DNA of 64,000 nucleotides from Pontitalea aquivivens (GTDB taxonomy: Bacteria; Pseudomonadota; Alphaproteobacteria; Rhodobacterales; Rhodobacteraceae). The number at the start of each line of letters is the position of its first letter. The first letter of the stretch is position 1. Positions 7,420 through 13,948 of this stretch are shown piece after piece. The position numbers and the translations under genes were made by a program. The stretch is taken from positions 1 to 64,000 of the forward strand of contig NZ_JBKFEY010000003.1 in assembly GCF_046507575.1 (NCBI RefSeq), written 5' to 3'. The notes beneath the pieces were generated by a model that did not search any database, was not told the origin of the DNA, and saw nothing but the letters and a program-made list of their open reading frames with translations.

Positions 7420-7447
7420 TTGACTGATCGCTCTCCTTTTGCGATCA
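7420..7447 (+). promoter_or_regulatory. Candidate early promoter with inverted-repeat operator
   Basis: TTGACT (7420-7425) resembles a -35 element. Overlapping it is a perfect inverted repeat, TGATCGC (7425-7431) and GCGATCA (7441-7447), separated by nine bases. This sits between the repressor gene and the first gene of the rightward operon, where an operator controlling the early promoter is expected. A good -10 match is not obvious, so the promoter call is weaker than the operator call. Confidence 0.5.
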
Positions 7448-7472
7448 CTTACTCGGAACATAGGGGGAACAC

Positions 7473-7634
7473 ATGGTCGCATTCGTCTCAAATGAGAACA
7501 GGGACAAGACAAGCCGCCCGCAGGTCAATTGGCGCGAGGTCGCTGCGGCATTGTGCGACCTCCTCGGCGCGGCGTCGATCTTCGCGACGGGCTATCTCTT
7601 CTTGCTGATCGGCCATGGCCTCGGCCTGGACTGA
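7473..7634 (+). CDS. Small single-pass membrane protein, 53 residues
   Basis: ATG at 7473 follows AGGGGGAAC, a good ribosome binding site, and opens a frame of 53 codons ending TGA at 7632-7634. The first 28 residues are polar; the last 25 or so (LLGAASIFATGYLFLLIGHGLGL) form one clear hydrophobic segment. It would be a small inner-membrane protein with a C-terminal anchor. It is the first gene after the candidate operator and so would be the first rightward transcript to be made. No family is recognised; many phages encode small membrane proteins early in infection, with roles such as exclusion of other phages. Confidence 0.55.
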   Translation: MVAFVSNENRDKTSRPQVNWREVAAALCDLLGAASIFATGYLFLLIGHGLGLD

Positions 7635-7686
7635 GGCCAGTAGGACCATTGTCGCCAACCAGCCGTCACGCATCTTTGGAGGAACC

Positions 7687-8178
7687 ATGCGGATCAACAC
7701 GCATTTGATTGAACAGATCAGCGCCCAGCTGCGCGACATGCTGGGCGAAGAGTTTGACCCAGAGACCTTTTGGGACACGCTCGATGGCGAAACCGATATC
7801 GCCGATGTGATTGACCACCTGCTCCGCGATCGCATGGAAGCACGTGCACTTGCGCAAGCGATCAAATCCGAAAACGACGCCCTGTCACTTCGTCGCAAGC
7901 GGATGGAGGCGCGCGAACAGGCGGCGGACAAGGCGCTTTTGCTGATCCTAGAGGCCACGGGCGAGCGGAAATTGGTGCGCCCGATGGCGACAGTATCGCG
8001 GCGCACGGGCGCGCTGTCGGTCGAAATCACCGATGAGACCGCGGTCCCATCGCAGCTGTGCAAGACCGTGGTGACGCCGGACAAGGTGGCAATCAAGGCA
8101 CAGCTGCAGGCGGGCGAGATCGTGCCCGGCGCCGCCCTGGTGCGCGGAGCGGACAGCGTGAGCGTGCGGGTGGCGTGA
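7687..8178 (+). CDS. Siphovirus Gp157-like protein
   Basis: The predicted 163-residue protein fits the Gp157 family of tailed phages in size and pattern. Its N-terminal half is helical and acidic (ERFDPETFWDTL-like region, about 15-45), followed by a Lys/Arg/Glu-rich helix with repeated alanines and a C-terminal part with KLVRPMATVSRRTGAL and a short beta region. Gp157 proteins are usually found beside recombination ATPases and SSB; a resistance role has been suggested for some, but the function is not settled. The ATG at 7687 is preferred because GGAGG lies four bases upstream. The stop overlaps the next start as TGATG. Confidence 0.75.
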   Translation: MRINTHLIEQISAQLRDMLGEEFDPETFWDTLDGETDIADVIDHLLRDRMEARALAQAIKSENDALSLRRKRMEAREQAADKALLLILEATGERKLVRPMATVSRRTGALSVEITDETAVPSQLCKTVVTPDKVAIKAQLQAGEIVPGAALVRGADSVSVRVA

Positions 8179-9122
8179 TGGCATTGAAAATCACAACAGC
8201 CGATGAGCCGATCGAGGTGAAGAACCTCTGTCTCACGGTCTATTCCCAGCCCGGCCTTGGCAAGACCAGCCTGGCCTTCACGGCCGCCCGCCCGCTGCTC
8301 TTGGATTTTGACAAGGGCGCCTATCGTGCCGTGGCGCGCAAAGATGTCGTGCAGGTCGAGGCCTGGGCGGATGTTGCCAATATCCGCGCGGCAGATCTCG
8401 AAGGCTACGACACGATTGTGATCGATACGGTGGGCAAAGCGCTGGACGCGCTCGGCGCGGACATCATCGCGAACAATGCCCGCCTCTCCTACGGCGGCGC
8501 GCTCAACCAGCAGGGATGGGGCCAGCTCGGGGTGCGGTTCTCGGCTTTCCTGAAGCTGCTGCGAGGGTTTGGCAAAGACGTGGTGCTGCTGTCGCATATG
8601 GACGAGAAAATGGATGGGGACACGATCAAGGAGCGCCTGAAAATCCAGGGCGGATCGAAAGATCTGGTTCTGACGGACAGCGACGTGATCGCGCGCATCT
8701 CGGTATTCAACAAAGAGCGCCATCTGATGTTCTCGCCCACGGAAACGGCCTTTGGCAAAGACCCTGCCGGGATCGTCCAGATCGCCATACCCGAGGCCAC
8801 AAACCACGCCTTCACGACCTGCCTCGCCGCGATTATCGCGCGCATCAAGGCAGAGTTGAACACCCTGTCCGAGGAGCAGATCGCGCGGAAGGCGGAGGCG
8901 GATTGGTTCGCGAGAAAGCTGCCCCAGATCGACTCGGCCGAGGGGATCAACGCGCTTCTTGGTCGAGCCAAGAAGGCAGGCAAGGCGATCGCCAGGCAGG
9001 TTGTGGATCGGGCCAATGAACTCGGCTTCGATTTTGACCCGGAGGCCCGGAAGTACATCGCCCCGGAAAAGGTCGATATAGGCCAGCTGCAAAATCCATC
9101 CCGGGAGGGCCTGACATGCTGA
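8178..9122 (+). CDS. AAA_24-type phage ATPase
   Basis: The predicted 314-residue protein has a RecA-like nucleotide-binding fold. Walker A is SQPGLGKTS (23-31) and Walker B lies in the segment YDTIVIDTV around residue 80. It belongs with the phage AAA_24 ATPases, which sit with SSB, Gp157 and recombination proteins in many siphophages and are thought to act in single-strand annealing or replication. The C-terminal third has no recognised domain. The start overlaps the upstream stop (TGATG) and the end overlaps the LexA-like gene by seven bases, so both are translationally coupled. Confidence 0.82.
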   Translation: MALKITTADEPIEVKNLCLTVYSQPGLGKTSLAFTAARPLLLDFDKGAYRAVARKDVVQVEAWADVANIRAADLEGYDTIVIDTVGKALDALGADIIANNARLSYGGALNQQGWGQLGVRFSAFLKLLRGFGKDVVLLSHMDEKMDGDTIKERLKIQGGSKDLVLTDSDVIARISVFNKERHLMFSPTETAFGKDPAGIVQIAIPEATNHAFTTCLAAIIARIKAELNTLSEEQIARKAEADWFARKLPQIDSAEGINALLGRAKKAGKAIARQVVDRANELGFDFDPEARKYIAPEKVDIGQLQNPSREGLTC

Positions 9123-9349
9123 CCCAGCGTCAAAGCGAGGCCCTGAGCTTTCTGACCGAGCATCTCGATGGACGTGGCTTTGCCCCGTCCTACGAAGAGA
9201 TCGCCCGGGCCCTGAACATGAGCTCGAAGTCCGGGGTCCATCACATCCTGCGCCAGCTTGACGAGCGAGGCTATATCCGCCGGCTGCCGGGCCGTGCGCG
9301 GGCCATCGAAATCATCCGCCGCCCTGCGGCGCCCAGAGGGACGGAATAA
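9116..9349 (+). CDS. LexA N-terminal DNA-binding domain protein without peptidase
   Basis: This 77-residue protein is essentially the LexA winged-helix DNA-binding domain alone. MLTQRQSEALSFLTEHL at the start, APSYEEIARALNMSS as the recognition region and GVHHILRQLDERGYIRRL match the LexA N-terminal layout. The C-terminal S24 peptidase and dimerisation domain is absent; only about ten residues follow the wing. It could bind LexA-type boxes (GTTC-N7-GTTC in this group) without being cleavable. It is fully embedded in the operon: it overlaps the ATPase gene upstream, and its TAA shares a base with the SSB start codon. Such short proteins are common in alphaproteobacterial phages; what they regulate is not known to me. 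Confidence 0.8.
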   Translation: MLTQRQSEALSFLTEHLDGRGFAPSYEEIARALNMSSKSGVHHILRQLDERGYIRRLPGRARAIEIIRRPAAPRGTE

Positions 9350-9864
9350 TGTCAGGCAGTATCAATAAAGTCATCCTTCTCGGCCATTTGGGGCGCGACC
9401 CGGAAGTCCGCAGCTTCGCCAATGGCGGCCAGGTCTGCAACCTGAGCATCGCCACATCTGAAACATGGAAAGACCGTACCAGCGGTGAACGGCGCGAACG
9501 CGTCGAATGGCACAAGGTCACCCTCCATACCGAGGGGCTGATCCGGGTCGCGGAGCAGTATCTGCGGAAAGGATCGAAGGTCTTCATCGAGGGTCAGCTG
9601 GAAACCCGTAAGTGGCAGGACCAAAGCGGACAGGATCGCTACACGACCGAAATTGCCCTCCGGCCCTATCGCGGGGACCTCGTGCTCCTCGATAGCCAGG
9701 CGGGCGATGATCATGGCGGACGAATGCGTAGCGCCGACAACCAAGGCGATGGCAATGGCCCCGACGGTCGCGCGTCGCGAAAATCCGGTTATGGCGCCGG
9801 TGGCCGGGCGGGCGGGGGGCTCGACGACGACGAAATCCCCTTCATCATGGAGGGACGCCTGTGA
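9349..9864 (+). CDS. ssb: Single-stranded DNA-binding protein of the element
   Basis: The 171-residue protein has the standard SSB OB fold in residues 1-110: it opens SINKVILLGHLGRDPEVR and contains VEWHKV and a KVFIEGQLETRKWQD strand. A Gly/Asp/Arg-rich linker follows (about 120-158). The acidic tip reads DDDEIPF but is not at the end of the chain; six more residues (IMEGRL) follow, whereas host SSB proteins end at the phenylalanine that docks partner proteins. The protein coats single-stranded DNA during element replication and recombination. Its gene follows the LexA-like gene without any gap and overlaps the next gene as GTGA. Confidence 0.93.
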   Translation: MSGSINKVILLGHLGRDPEVRSFANGGQVCNLSIATSETWKDRTSGERRERVEWHKVTLHTEGLIRVAEQYLRKGSKVFIEGQLETRKWQDQSGQDRYTTEIALRPYRGDLVLLDSQAGDDHGGRMRSADNQGDGNGPDGRASRKSGYGAGGRAGGGLDDDEIPFIMEGRL

Positions 9865-10058
9865 GCCGCGCGATCGCCCTTCTCGATGGTAAAATCCGCG
9901 CCCGCGCCAAGCGCGCCGGACTAGTCCATCATACCGGCGACACCGCCGCCGCGTGCTGGCTGCCTCTTGCCCTGGTCGAGGTCATGGCGGACGGTCGGCT
10001 CGGTTTCCCCACGGCCCCCATGTTTGAATGGCGCGCGAACAAGGCGGAGCGGGTCTGA
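9861..10058 (+). CDS. Unrecognised 65-residue phage protein
   Basis: A GTG start overlapping the SSB stop (GTGA) opens a 65-codon frame. The protein starts MSRAIALLDGKIRARAKRAG and has a His/Thr-rich middle followed by a mildly hydrophobic helix (WLPLALVEVMADG). The stop overlaps the next start as TGATG. Chained overlaps on both sides support translation. No family or motif is recognised. Confidence 0.55.
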   Translation: MSRAIALLDGKIRARAKRAGLVHHTGDTAAACWLPLALVEVMADGRLGFPTAPMFEWRANKAERV

Positions 10059-10627
10059 TGGCATTCCCCTTCTTCGTCCGCCGCGAAGGCTCAGTGCTTA
10101 TTCCCGCCTGCAAGGCAGGCCAGCTCGCCGTTGAGAGGCTCAGGCGTGGGGCGCTTTACAAGATCGAGCCGACCCAGCCCCGCAACGGTAAACAGCATCG
10201 CCTGTTCTGGGCCTTTGTCACGTATGTGGCGGACGCGTTGAATGATGGGCCGACCAGCGCCACCTGGACCGCCGAAAACGTCAAGGATGACCTTCTGGTG
10301 GCCACAGGGCGCACACGCAACCGGCCCATGACGCGCCTCGAGCGCGCCCGGCACAATGTTCCAGACGGGACCTTGGCGGTCGTGGCGCGACCGGTCTCGA
10401 TCAGCTTCGTTGCCATGGGGGGCGATGAGTTCAGCGTCTTTATGGAAGATGCGATGGCCTATGTGCGCGACCACCTCGCCCCTTGGATTGAAGCCAGTGA
10501 CCATTGGCCGGAGATCGAAAAAATCCTTGCCGCCAGCGCCCTTCTTCGAAGCGATGCGGGCGGCCAGAGGTCCGAAGCACCGCCGTCACGCAGCGGGAGT
10601 ATTAACTGTGACAGGAGAAAAACATGA
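10058..10627 (+). CDS. DUF1367-like phage protein
   Basis: The predicted 189-residue protein begins MAFPFFVRREGSVLIPACKAG and contains LRRGALYKIEPTQPRNGKQHRLFWAF, a pattern (Gly-Lys/Ala-Leu-Tyr then PRN..HR.FWAF) seen in phage DUF1367 proteins of about 200 residues. Their role is unknown; they occur in early regions close to replication and Nin-type genes. The chain ends in a Ser/Arg-rich tail. The start at 10058 overlaps the upstream stop and is preferred over an earlier frame extension. The end overlaps the next gene by ATGA. Confidence 0.6.
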   Translation: MAFPFFVRREGSVLIPACKAGQLAVERLRRGALYKIEPTQPRNGKQHRLFWAFVTYVADALNDGPTSATWTAENVKDDLLVATGRTRNRPMTRLERARHNVPDGTLAVVARPVSISFVAMGGDEFSVFMEDAMAYVRDHLAPWIEASDHWPEIEKILAASALLRSDAGGQRSEAPPSRSGSINCDRRKT

Positions 10628-10893
10628 CCCAGAGCCTTCGTCGTGACGCGCCTGACTTGTGGCGCGATATCGTCGGATGGTGTCGCGAGATCGGGATCGA
10701 CTGGCCTGAAGATGAGATTGCCAATGTCATCGGGAAAATCCATGCCCGGACCCCTGATGCGCTGCCCGACACGATCGGCCGTGTGCTGGAATGGTGTTGC
10801 GCGGCAGAAAGCTCTGACGACGAAGAGATCGCAGCCGTCGTGTCGCTTTGGCGCGAACTTCCCAACAGGCCTGATCATGATCACGCTGACTGA
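10624..10893 (+). CDS. Unrecognised acidic 89-residue phage protein
   Basis: The protein is small and acidic with several tryptophans (LWRDIVGWCREIGIDWPED) and a C-terminal DHDHAD tail. It appears wholly helical. It starts by ATGA overlap with the DUF1367-like gene, so it is probably translated with it. No family is recognised. The clustered His and Asp residues at the end could bind metal, but there is no known domain to support that. Confidence 0.55.
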   Translation: MTQSLRRDAPDLWRDIVGWCREIGIDWPEDEIANVIGKIHARTPDALPDTIGRVLEWCCAAESSDDEEIAAVVSLWRELPNRPDHDHAD

Positions 10894-10951
10894 GGATGGC
10901 CATGTCCAGCACCGGCTCAAAGATGACGTCAATCTGGAACTTATGCCATGA
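10877..10951 (+). CDS. Possible 24-residue peptide
   Basis: A 24-codon frame (MITLTEDGHVQHRLKDD to LELMP) starts inside the end of the previous gene and stops at TGA 10949-10951, sharing ATGA with the start of the next gene. It neatly fills an otherwise empty 54-base gap in a chain of coupled genes. It may be a real small peptide or only a ribosome-coupling frame; length alone gives little statistical support. Confidence 0.3.
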   Translation: MITLTEDGHVQHRLKDDVNLELMP

Positions 10952-11115
10952 GCCGCATGGACGACCCGCGCCTGGAAAAGCGTCTTGAGAAAGATGCCGA
11001 AGATATTCTCGAACAAGACATGTACCGGCGGCGCTGGCAAGCGAAAGACCGCGATGCCATCGCCGCGCGGCTACAGAAAATCGTTGTTCGGGAATCTGCG
11101 AAACAGCGCCACTGA
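10948..11115 (+). CDS. Small charged helical phage protein, 55 residues
   Basis: This frame begins MSRMDDPRLEKRLEKDAEDILEQ and ends with RESAKQRH. It is almost entirely charged residues with helical periodicity, compatible with a short coiled coil or nucleic-acid-binding helix. The start overlaps the preceding short frame by ATGA. It is too short to assign to a family; its position among the early genes and its composition make it more likely coding than not. Confidence 0.5.
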   Translation: MSRMDDPRLEKRLEKDAEDILEQDMYRRRWQAKDRDAIAARLQKIVVRESAKQRH

Positions 11116-11132
11116 AGCGCACAGAGGCCCGC

Positions 11133-11336
11133 ATGAAGCGCCCCAATGCCTTGCACCCCGACCGAATGACAGCCCAGGAGCGGCGGGCTGAACTGTGTCG
11201 CCTGCTGGCGCTTGGCCTGATCCGCCTGCGCCAGAGGGACGTGGCGCAACTATCTGACGGAATTGGAGAAAGTTCCCTACACTATCCAGCCAACCAGAGC
11301 GTTCATGCAACCCCGATTCACAGGAGGACTGCATGA
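11133..11336 (+). CDS. Small protein of the recombinase cassette, 67 residues
   Basis: The protein begins MKRPNALHPDRMTAQERRAELCRLLALGLIRLRQR. The stretch MTAQERRAELCRLLALGLIRLR matches a short helical motif that I recall as common immediately upstream of DUF2924-recombinase pairs in alphaproteobacterial elements. AGAGG precedes the start, and the stop overlaps the DUF2924 start (ATGA). An internal ATG at residue 12 is a possible alternative start. The function is unknown; the constant position suggests a helper of the recombinase. Confidence 0.6.
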   Translation: MKRPNALHPDRMTAQERRAELCRLLALGLIRLRQRDVAQLSDGIGESSLHYPANQSVHATPIHRRTA

Positions 11337-11785
11337 CAAAACATGATCAAATCCCCGCGCGCATCGCCGCGTTGAAAACCACGCCGACGCCGGCACTGCG
11401 AAAGCAATGGGCCGAGTTGTTCGGCACTATGCCGCCGCCGTTCAACCGCCGATACCTGGAAAGCCGACTGGCCTATCGCATCCAGGAGTTGGCCTATGGC
11501 GGCCTGAAACCCGAGACCCTCAAAAGGCTGGCACGGCTGGGTGAAGACCTCGACGGCGGGGATCGCCTGAAAAGCCGCATCCGCGCCGATATCAAGCCGA
11601 TCGCGGGCACAAGGCTGCTCCGTGAATGGCAAGGCGTCGAGCATGTCGTCACTGTGACAGTCGATGGCTACGAATGGCAGGGTCGCCCTTACAAGTCGCT
11701 GTCCGCCATCGCCCGCGCCGTCACCGGCACGCGCTGGAATGGCTGGACTTTCTTTGGCCTGAAAAACTATCGGGCGCGGACATGA
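11333..11785 (+). CDS. DUF2924 family protein
   Basis: The 150-residue protein shows the DUF2924 layout. The N-terminal part contains LRKQWAELFGTMPPPFNRRYLESRLAYRIQ (about 22-51); the C-terminal part contains GTRLLREWQGVEHVVTV and ends in GYEWQGRPYKSLSAIARAVTG with TRWNGWTFFGL. The last segment resembles small DNA-binding or RAMA-type modules. DUF2924 genes lie next to large serine recombinases in many alphaproteobacterial prophages and integrative elements, yet no biochemical role is established. The gene is coupled by four-base overlaps to the 67-residue gene upstream and the recombinase downstream, so it is likely made with the recombinase in fixed ratio. Confidence 0.85.
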   Translation: MTKHDQIPARIAALKTTPTPALRKQWAELFGTMPPPFNRRYLESRLAYRIQELAYGGLKPETLKRLARLGEDLDGGDRLKSRIRADIKPIAGTRLLREWQGVEHVVTVTVDGYEWQGRPYKSLSAIARAVTGTRWNGWTFFGLKNYRART

Positions 11786-13098
11786 CCCAACCGATCCTGC
11801 GCAAACTGCGCTGCGCTATCTACACCCGCAAATCCAGCGAGGAAGGGCTCGATCAGGAGTTCAACAGCCTGCATGCGCAACGTGAAGCCTGCGAGGCCTA
11901 CATTGCCAGCCAGCGCTCCGAAGGCTGGGTGGTGCTCCGCGACCAATACAATGACGGCGGTGTGTCCGGCGGCACCCTGGAGCGGCCGGGCCTCAAGGCG
12001 CTGATGCAAGACATTGAGGACGGCTTGGTCGACGTGGTCGTGGTCTACAAGATAGACCGCCTCAGCCGCTCGCTGGCTGACTTCGCCAAGCTGGTTGAGG
12101 TCTTCGATCGCACGGGCGTCACCTTCGTGTCCGTCACCCAGCAGTTCAATACCACGACCTCGATGGGGCGGCTGACGCTGAACATCCTGCTCAGCTTCGC
12201 GCAATTCGAACGCGAAGTGACGGCTGAGCGCATCCGCGACAAGGTCGCCGCATCACGCAAGAAGGGCATCTGGATGGGCGGTGTGCCGCCCTACGGCTAC
12301 CGCGTCGAAAATCGCAAGCTGGTCATCGACCCCGAGCGCGCCGAGCATGTGCGATGGATTTTCTCCCGCTTTGTCGAAATCGGGTCAGCGACGGAACTGG
12401 CGCGCCAGATCGATCAGCGCGGCCTCCTGACCCCCAATGGGAACCGGATGGACAAGAAGTACCTCTACCGGGTGCTGAACAACCGCGCCTATATCGGCGA
12501 GGCGGTCCACAAGGGCGACAGTTATCCCGGGGAACACGAACCAATCCTGGACTGCGCTATCTGGGACAAGGTGCATACGATCCTGCAGGAGAGCCCCCGC
12601 AAGCGGGCGGCCAATACGCGCGCCGAAACGCCCGCGATGCTCAAGGGGTTGATCTATGGCCCCGACGGGGCGGCCTTCTCGCCAACCCACACGAAAAAGC
12701 GGGGCAAGCTCTACCGCTACTATGTCAGCCAGTCGATCCTGAAGCACGGCGCCGGGTCCTGCCCGATTGGGCGCGTCCCGGCCGCAGCGATCGAAACCGC
12801 CGTCATCGACCAGGTTCGGGCGGTGTTTCGTCAACCAGAAATCATCGCCGGCGCGTGGGATGCTGCGAAAGGCCGGTGTCGCGACATCACCCTCAATGAG
12901 GCGCGCATGGCACTGCAGCAATTCGATCCGCTGTGGGATGAACTCTTCCCAGCCGAGCAGGCGCGTATCATCGCTTTGGCCGTCGAGCGGGTCGACATTG
13001 GCACCAACGACATCCACGTCCGGTTGCGCATCGACGGTCTGGCGGAATTGGCCCAAGAACTGATGGTCAGCCCTGAGAACAAGGATGTCGCCGCATGA
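11782..13098 (+). CDS. Serine recombinase (site-specific integrase)
   Basis: The predicted 438-residue protein has an N-terminal resolvase domain (about 8-155): the nucleophile is S18 in YTRKSSEEG, and the arginines of GVSGGTLERPGL and YKIDRLSRS are present. A Recombinase domain follows (about 170-270, PPYGYRVENR and LTPNGNRMDKKYLYRVLNNRAYIGE). The region that usually forms a zinc ribbon is present in outline (LKGLIYGPDGAAF to YRYYVSQS), but the four cysteines are missing, as in a known subfamily of these proteins. The enzyme should integrate and excise the element by serine-type strand exchange. An upstream in-frame extension to 11626 is rejected because the ATGA overlap at 11782 gives the natural start. 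Confidence 0.93.
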   Translation: MTQPILRKLRCAIYTRKSSEEGLDQEFNSLHAQREACEAYIASQRSEGWVVLRDQYNDGGVSGGTLERPGLKALMQDIEDGLVDVVVVYKIDRLSRSLADFAKLVEVFDRTGVTFVSVTQQFNTTTSMGRLTLNILLSFAQFEREVTAERIRDKVAASRKKGIWMGGVPPYGYRVENRKLVIDPERAEHVRWIFSRFVEIGSATELARQIDQRGLLTPNGNRMDKKYLYRVLNNRAYIGEAVHKGDSYPGEHEPILDCAIWDKVHTILQESPRKRAANTRAETPAMLKGLIYGPDGAAFSPTHTKKRGKLYRYYVSQSILKHGAGSCPIGRVPAAAIETAVIDQVRAVFRQPEIIAGAWDAAKGRCRDITLNEARMALQQFDPLWDELFPAEQARIIALAVERVDIGTNDIHVRLRIDGLAELAQELMVSPENKDVAA

Positions 13099-13484
13099 GC
13101 AAGAAATCCGATATCCCCGACACCGTGACCATCACCATTCCTTTCCGCGTGGCCAAGCGCGGTGGTCGGAAAGAGGTGCGGCTTCCGCCCGGCGCAAACA
13201 ATCGCAGCCCAGACTATACGCTTATCAAAGCTGTCGCGCGCGCCTATCGGTGGCGCCAGATCCTCGAGGACGGCGAAATGGAAACCATTGCGGAATTGGC
13301 AGAGCGCGAGAAGATCTCACCCTCATACCTGACCCGCGTCATGCGGCTCACCTTGCTGGCGCCCGACATCATCGAAGCGATCCTGGACGGAAACCCACCG
13401 TCCGTGGGCATGACGGAGCTGCTCGATCCGATGACGCCAGTTTGGGCAGAGCAGCGGGCGGAGCTGGGCTACGACATCGGCTGA
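13095..13484 (+). CDS. ParB/KorB-HTH-like partner of the recombinase
   Basis: The 129-residue protein overlaps the recombinase stop by four bases. Its first 45 residues (TVTITIPFRVAKRGGRKEVRLPPGA) are basic and beta-rich. The segment ETIAELAEREKISPSYLTRVMRLTLLAPDIIEAILDGNPP (about 61-100) has the pattern of the HTH in ParB/KorB proteins, where a helix-turn-helix is followed by lap.i...i..G. Such proteins commonly follow this recombinase subfamily. It may act as a DNA-binding directionality or recruitment factor for recombination; that role is inference from position and fold only. Confidence 0.7.
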   Translation: MSKKSDIPDTVTITIPFRVAKRGGRKEVRLPPGANNRSPDYTLIKAVARAYRWRQILEDGEMETIAELAEREKISPSYLTRVMRLTLLAPDIIEAILDGNPPSVGMTELLDPMTPVWAEQRAELGYDIG

Positions 13485-13493
13485 AACTCCTCT

Positions 13494-13655
13494 ATGCAGA
13501 CCGACAAAGAGCCGTTTCAAGTCAATGATTTGGAACGGTTTTTTGCTACCACAAAGGCAAAATGGGCAGCAGCCACCTCAAAGAGTTGGACGCGAGTCGC
13601 CGGTGCCATTTGTGCGACTCCGCTCGGACTCGAAAACAGCGAGACATTTTATTGA
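13494..13655 (+). CDS. Possible 53-residue protein after the recombinase operon
   Basis: ATG at 13494, nine bases after the previous stop, opens 53 codons with a reasonable amino-acid mix (MQTDKEPFQVNDLERFF to LENSETFY). Its codon third positions are not GC-biased, unlike the neighbouring genes, and the terminator-like hairpin at 13511-13544 lies inside it. No good ribosome binding site is seen. It may be a fragment, a chance frame or a small late-acquired gene. Confidence 0.3.
   Translation: MQTDKEPFQVNDLERFFATTKAKWAAATSKSWTRVAGAICATPLGLENSETFY
13511..13544 (+). terminator. Intrinsic terminator after the rightward operon
   Basis: GCCGTTTCAA (13511-13520) pairs with TTGGAACGGT (13530-13539) with two G-T wobbles, around a nine-base loop, and is directly followed by a run of T residues to 13544. 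This is a standard rho-independent terminator shape, placed 27 bases after the last clear gene of the operon. Confidence 0.6.
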
Positions 13656-13858
13656 TTCAAATTCAGCAAGTTACTGAAACCGTAGCGAAAAATGCGTGGT
13701 TAACAGGTCCGGAGAAAATACGGGTAAGAGAGCGCTTATGTGGGGTCGCCAAGGGGATTTCAGCGTTTTGCCCAGCACCATACTGGCGCTATAACCCTTT
13801 AATATAAGGGAAAATTTTTGGGGTGGGTTGCACTAGAGAAAGGGTCCTAGAAGCAGCG
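13656..13858. other. AT-richer junction between element and tRNA gene
   Basis: No convincing gene is found. Base composition is visibly lower in GC than on either side. A small hairpin lies at 13795-13810 (CCCTT with AAGGG). This is the most likely place for the right attachment site of the element, since element genes end to the left and the chromosome begins with the tRNA gene to the right. The core sequence cannot be defined without the other junction. Confidence 0.45.
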
Positions 13859-13948
13859 TGGCGGAAGCGGTGGGATTCGAACCCACGGTACGGTTCCCCG
13901 CACGCCAGTTTTCAAGACTGGAGCCTTAAACCACTCGGCCACACTTCC
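13859..13948 (-). tRNA. tRNA-Ser (anticodon UGA)
   Basis: On the minus strand the sequence begins GGAAGTGTGGCCGAGTGG and folds as a class II tRNA with a long variable arm. The anticodon stem CCAGT/ACTGG holds the loop CTTGAAA, giving anticodon UGA, which reads UCN serine codons. GGTTCGAAT marks the T loop, and the acceptor GGAAGTG pairs with CGCTTCC (one G-T pair). The CCA end is encoded (13859-13861). Its 3' end faces the mobile element. Confidence 0.96.

Noticed and set aside
7488..9092. Long leftward open frame across the Gp157-like and AAA genes
   Set aside because: It is antisense to two genes with recognised family patterns and Walker motifs, and its composition is not protein-like.
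462..13484. Gene transfer agent cluster
   Set aside because: No terminase, portal, capsid or tail genes of the conserved GTA order are present; an S24 repressor and serine recombinase indicate a mobile element instead.
13562..13807. 81-codon frame before tRNA-Ser
   Set aside because: No ribosome binding site, unlikely composition and no coupling to a neighbour; the region looks like an attachment-site junction.
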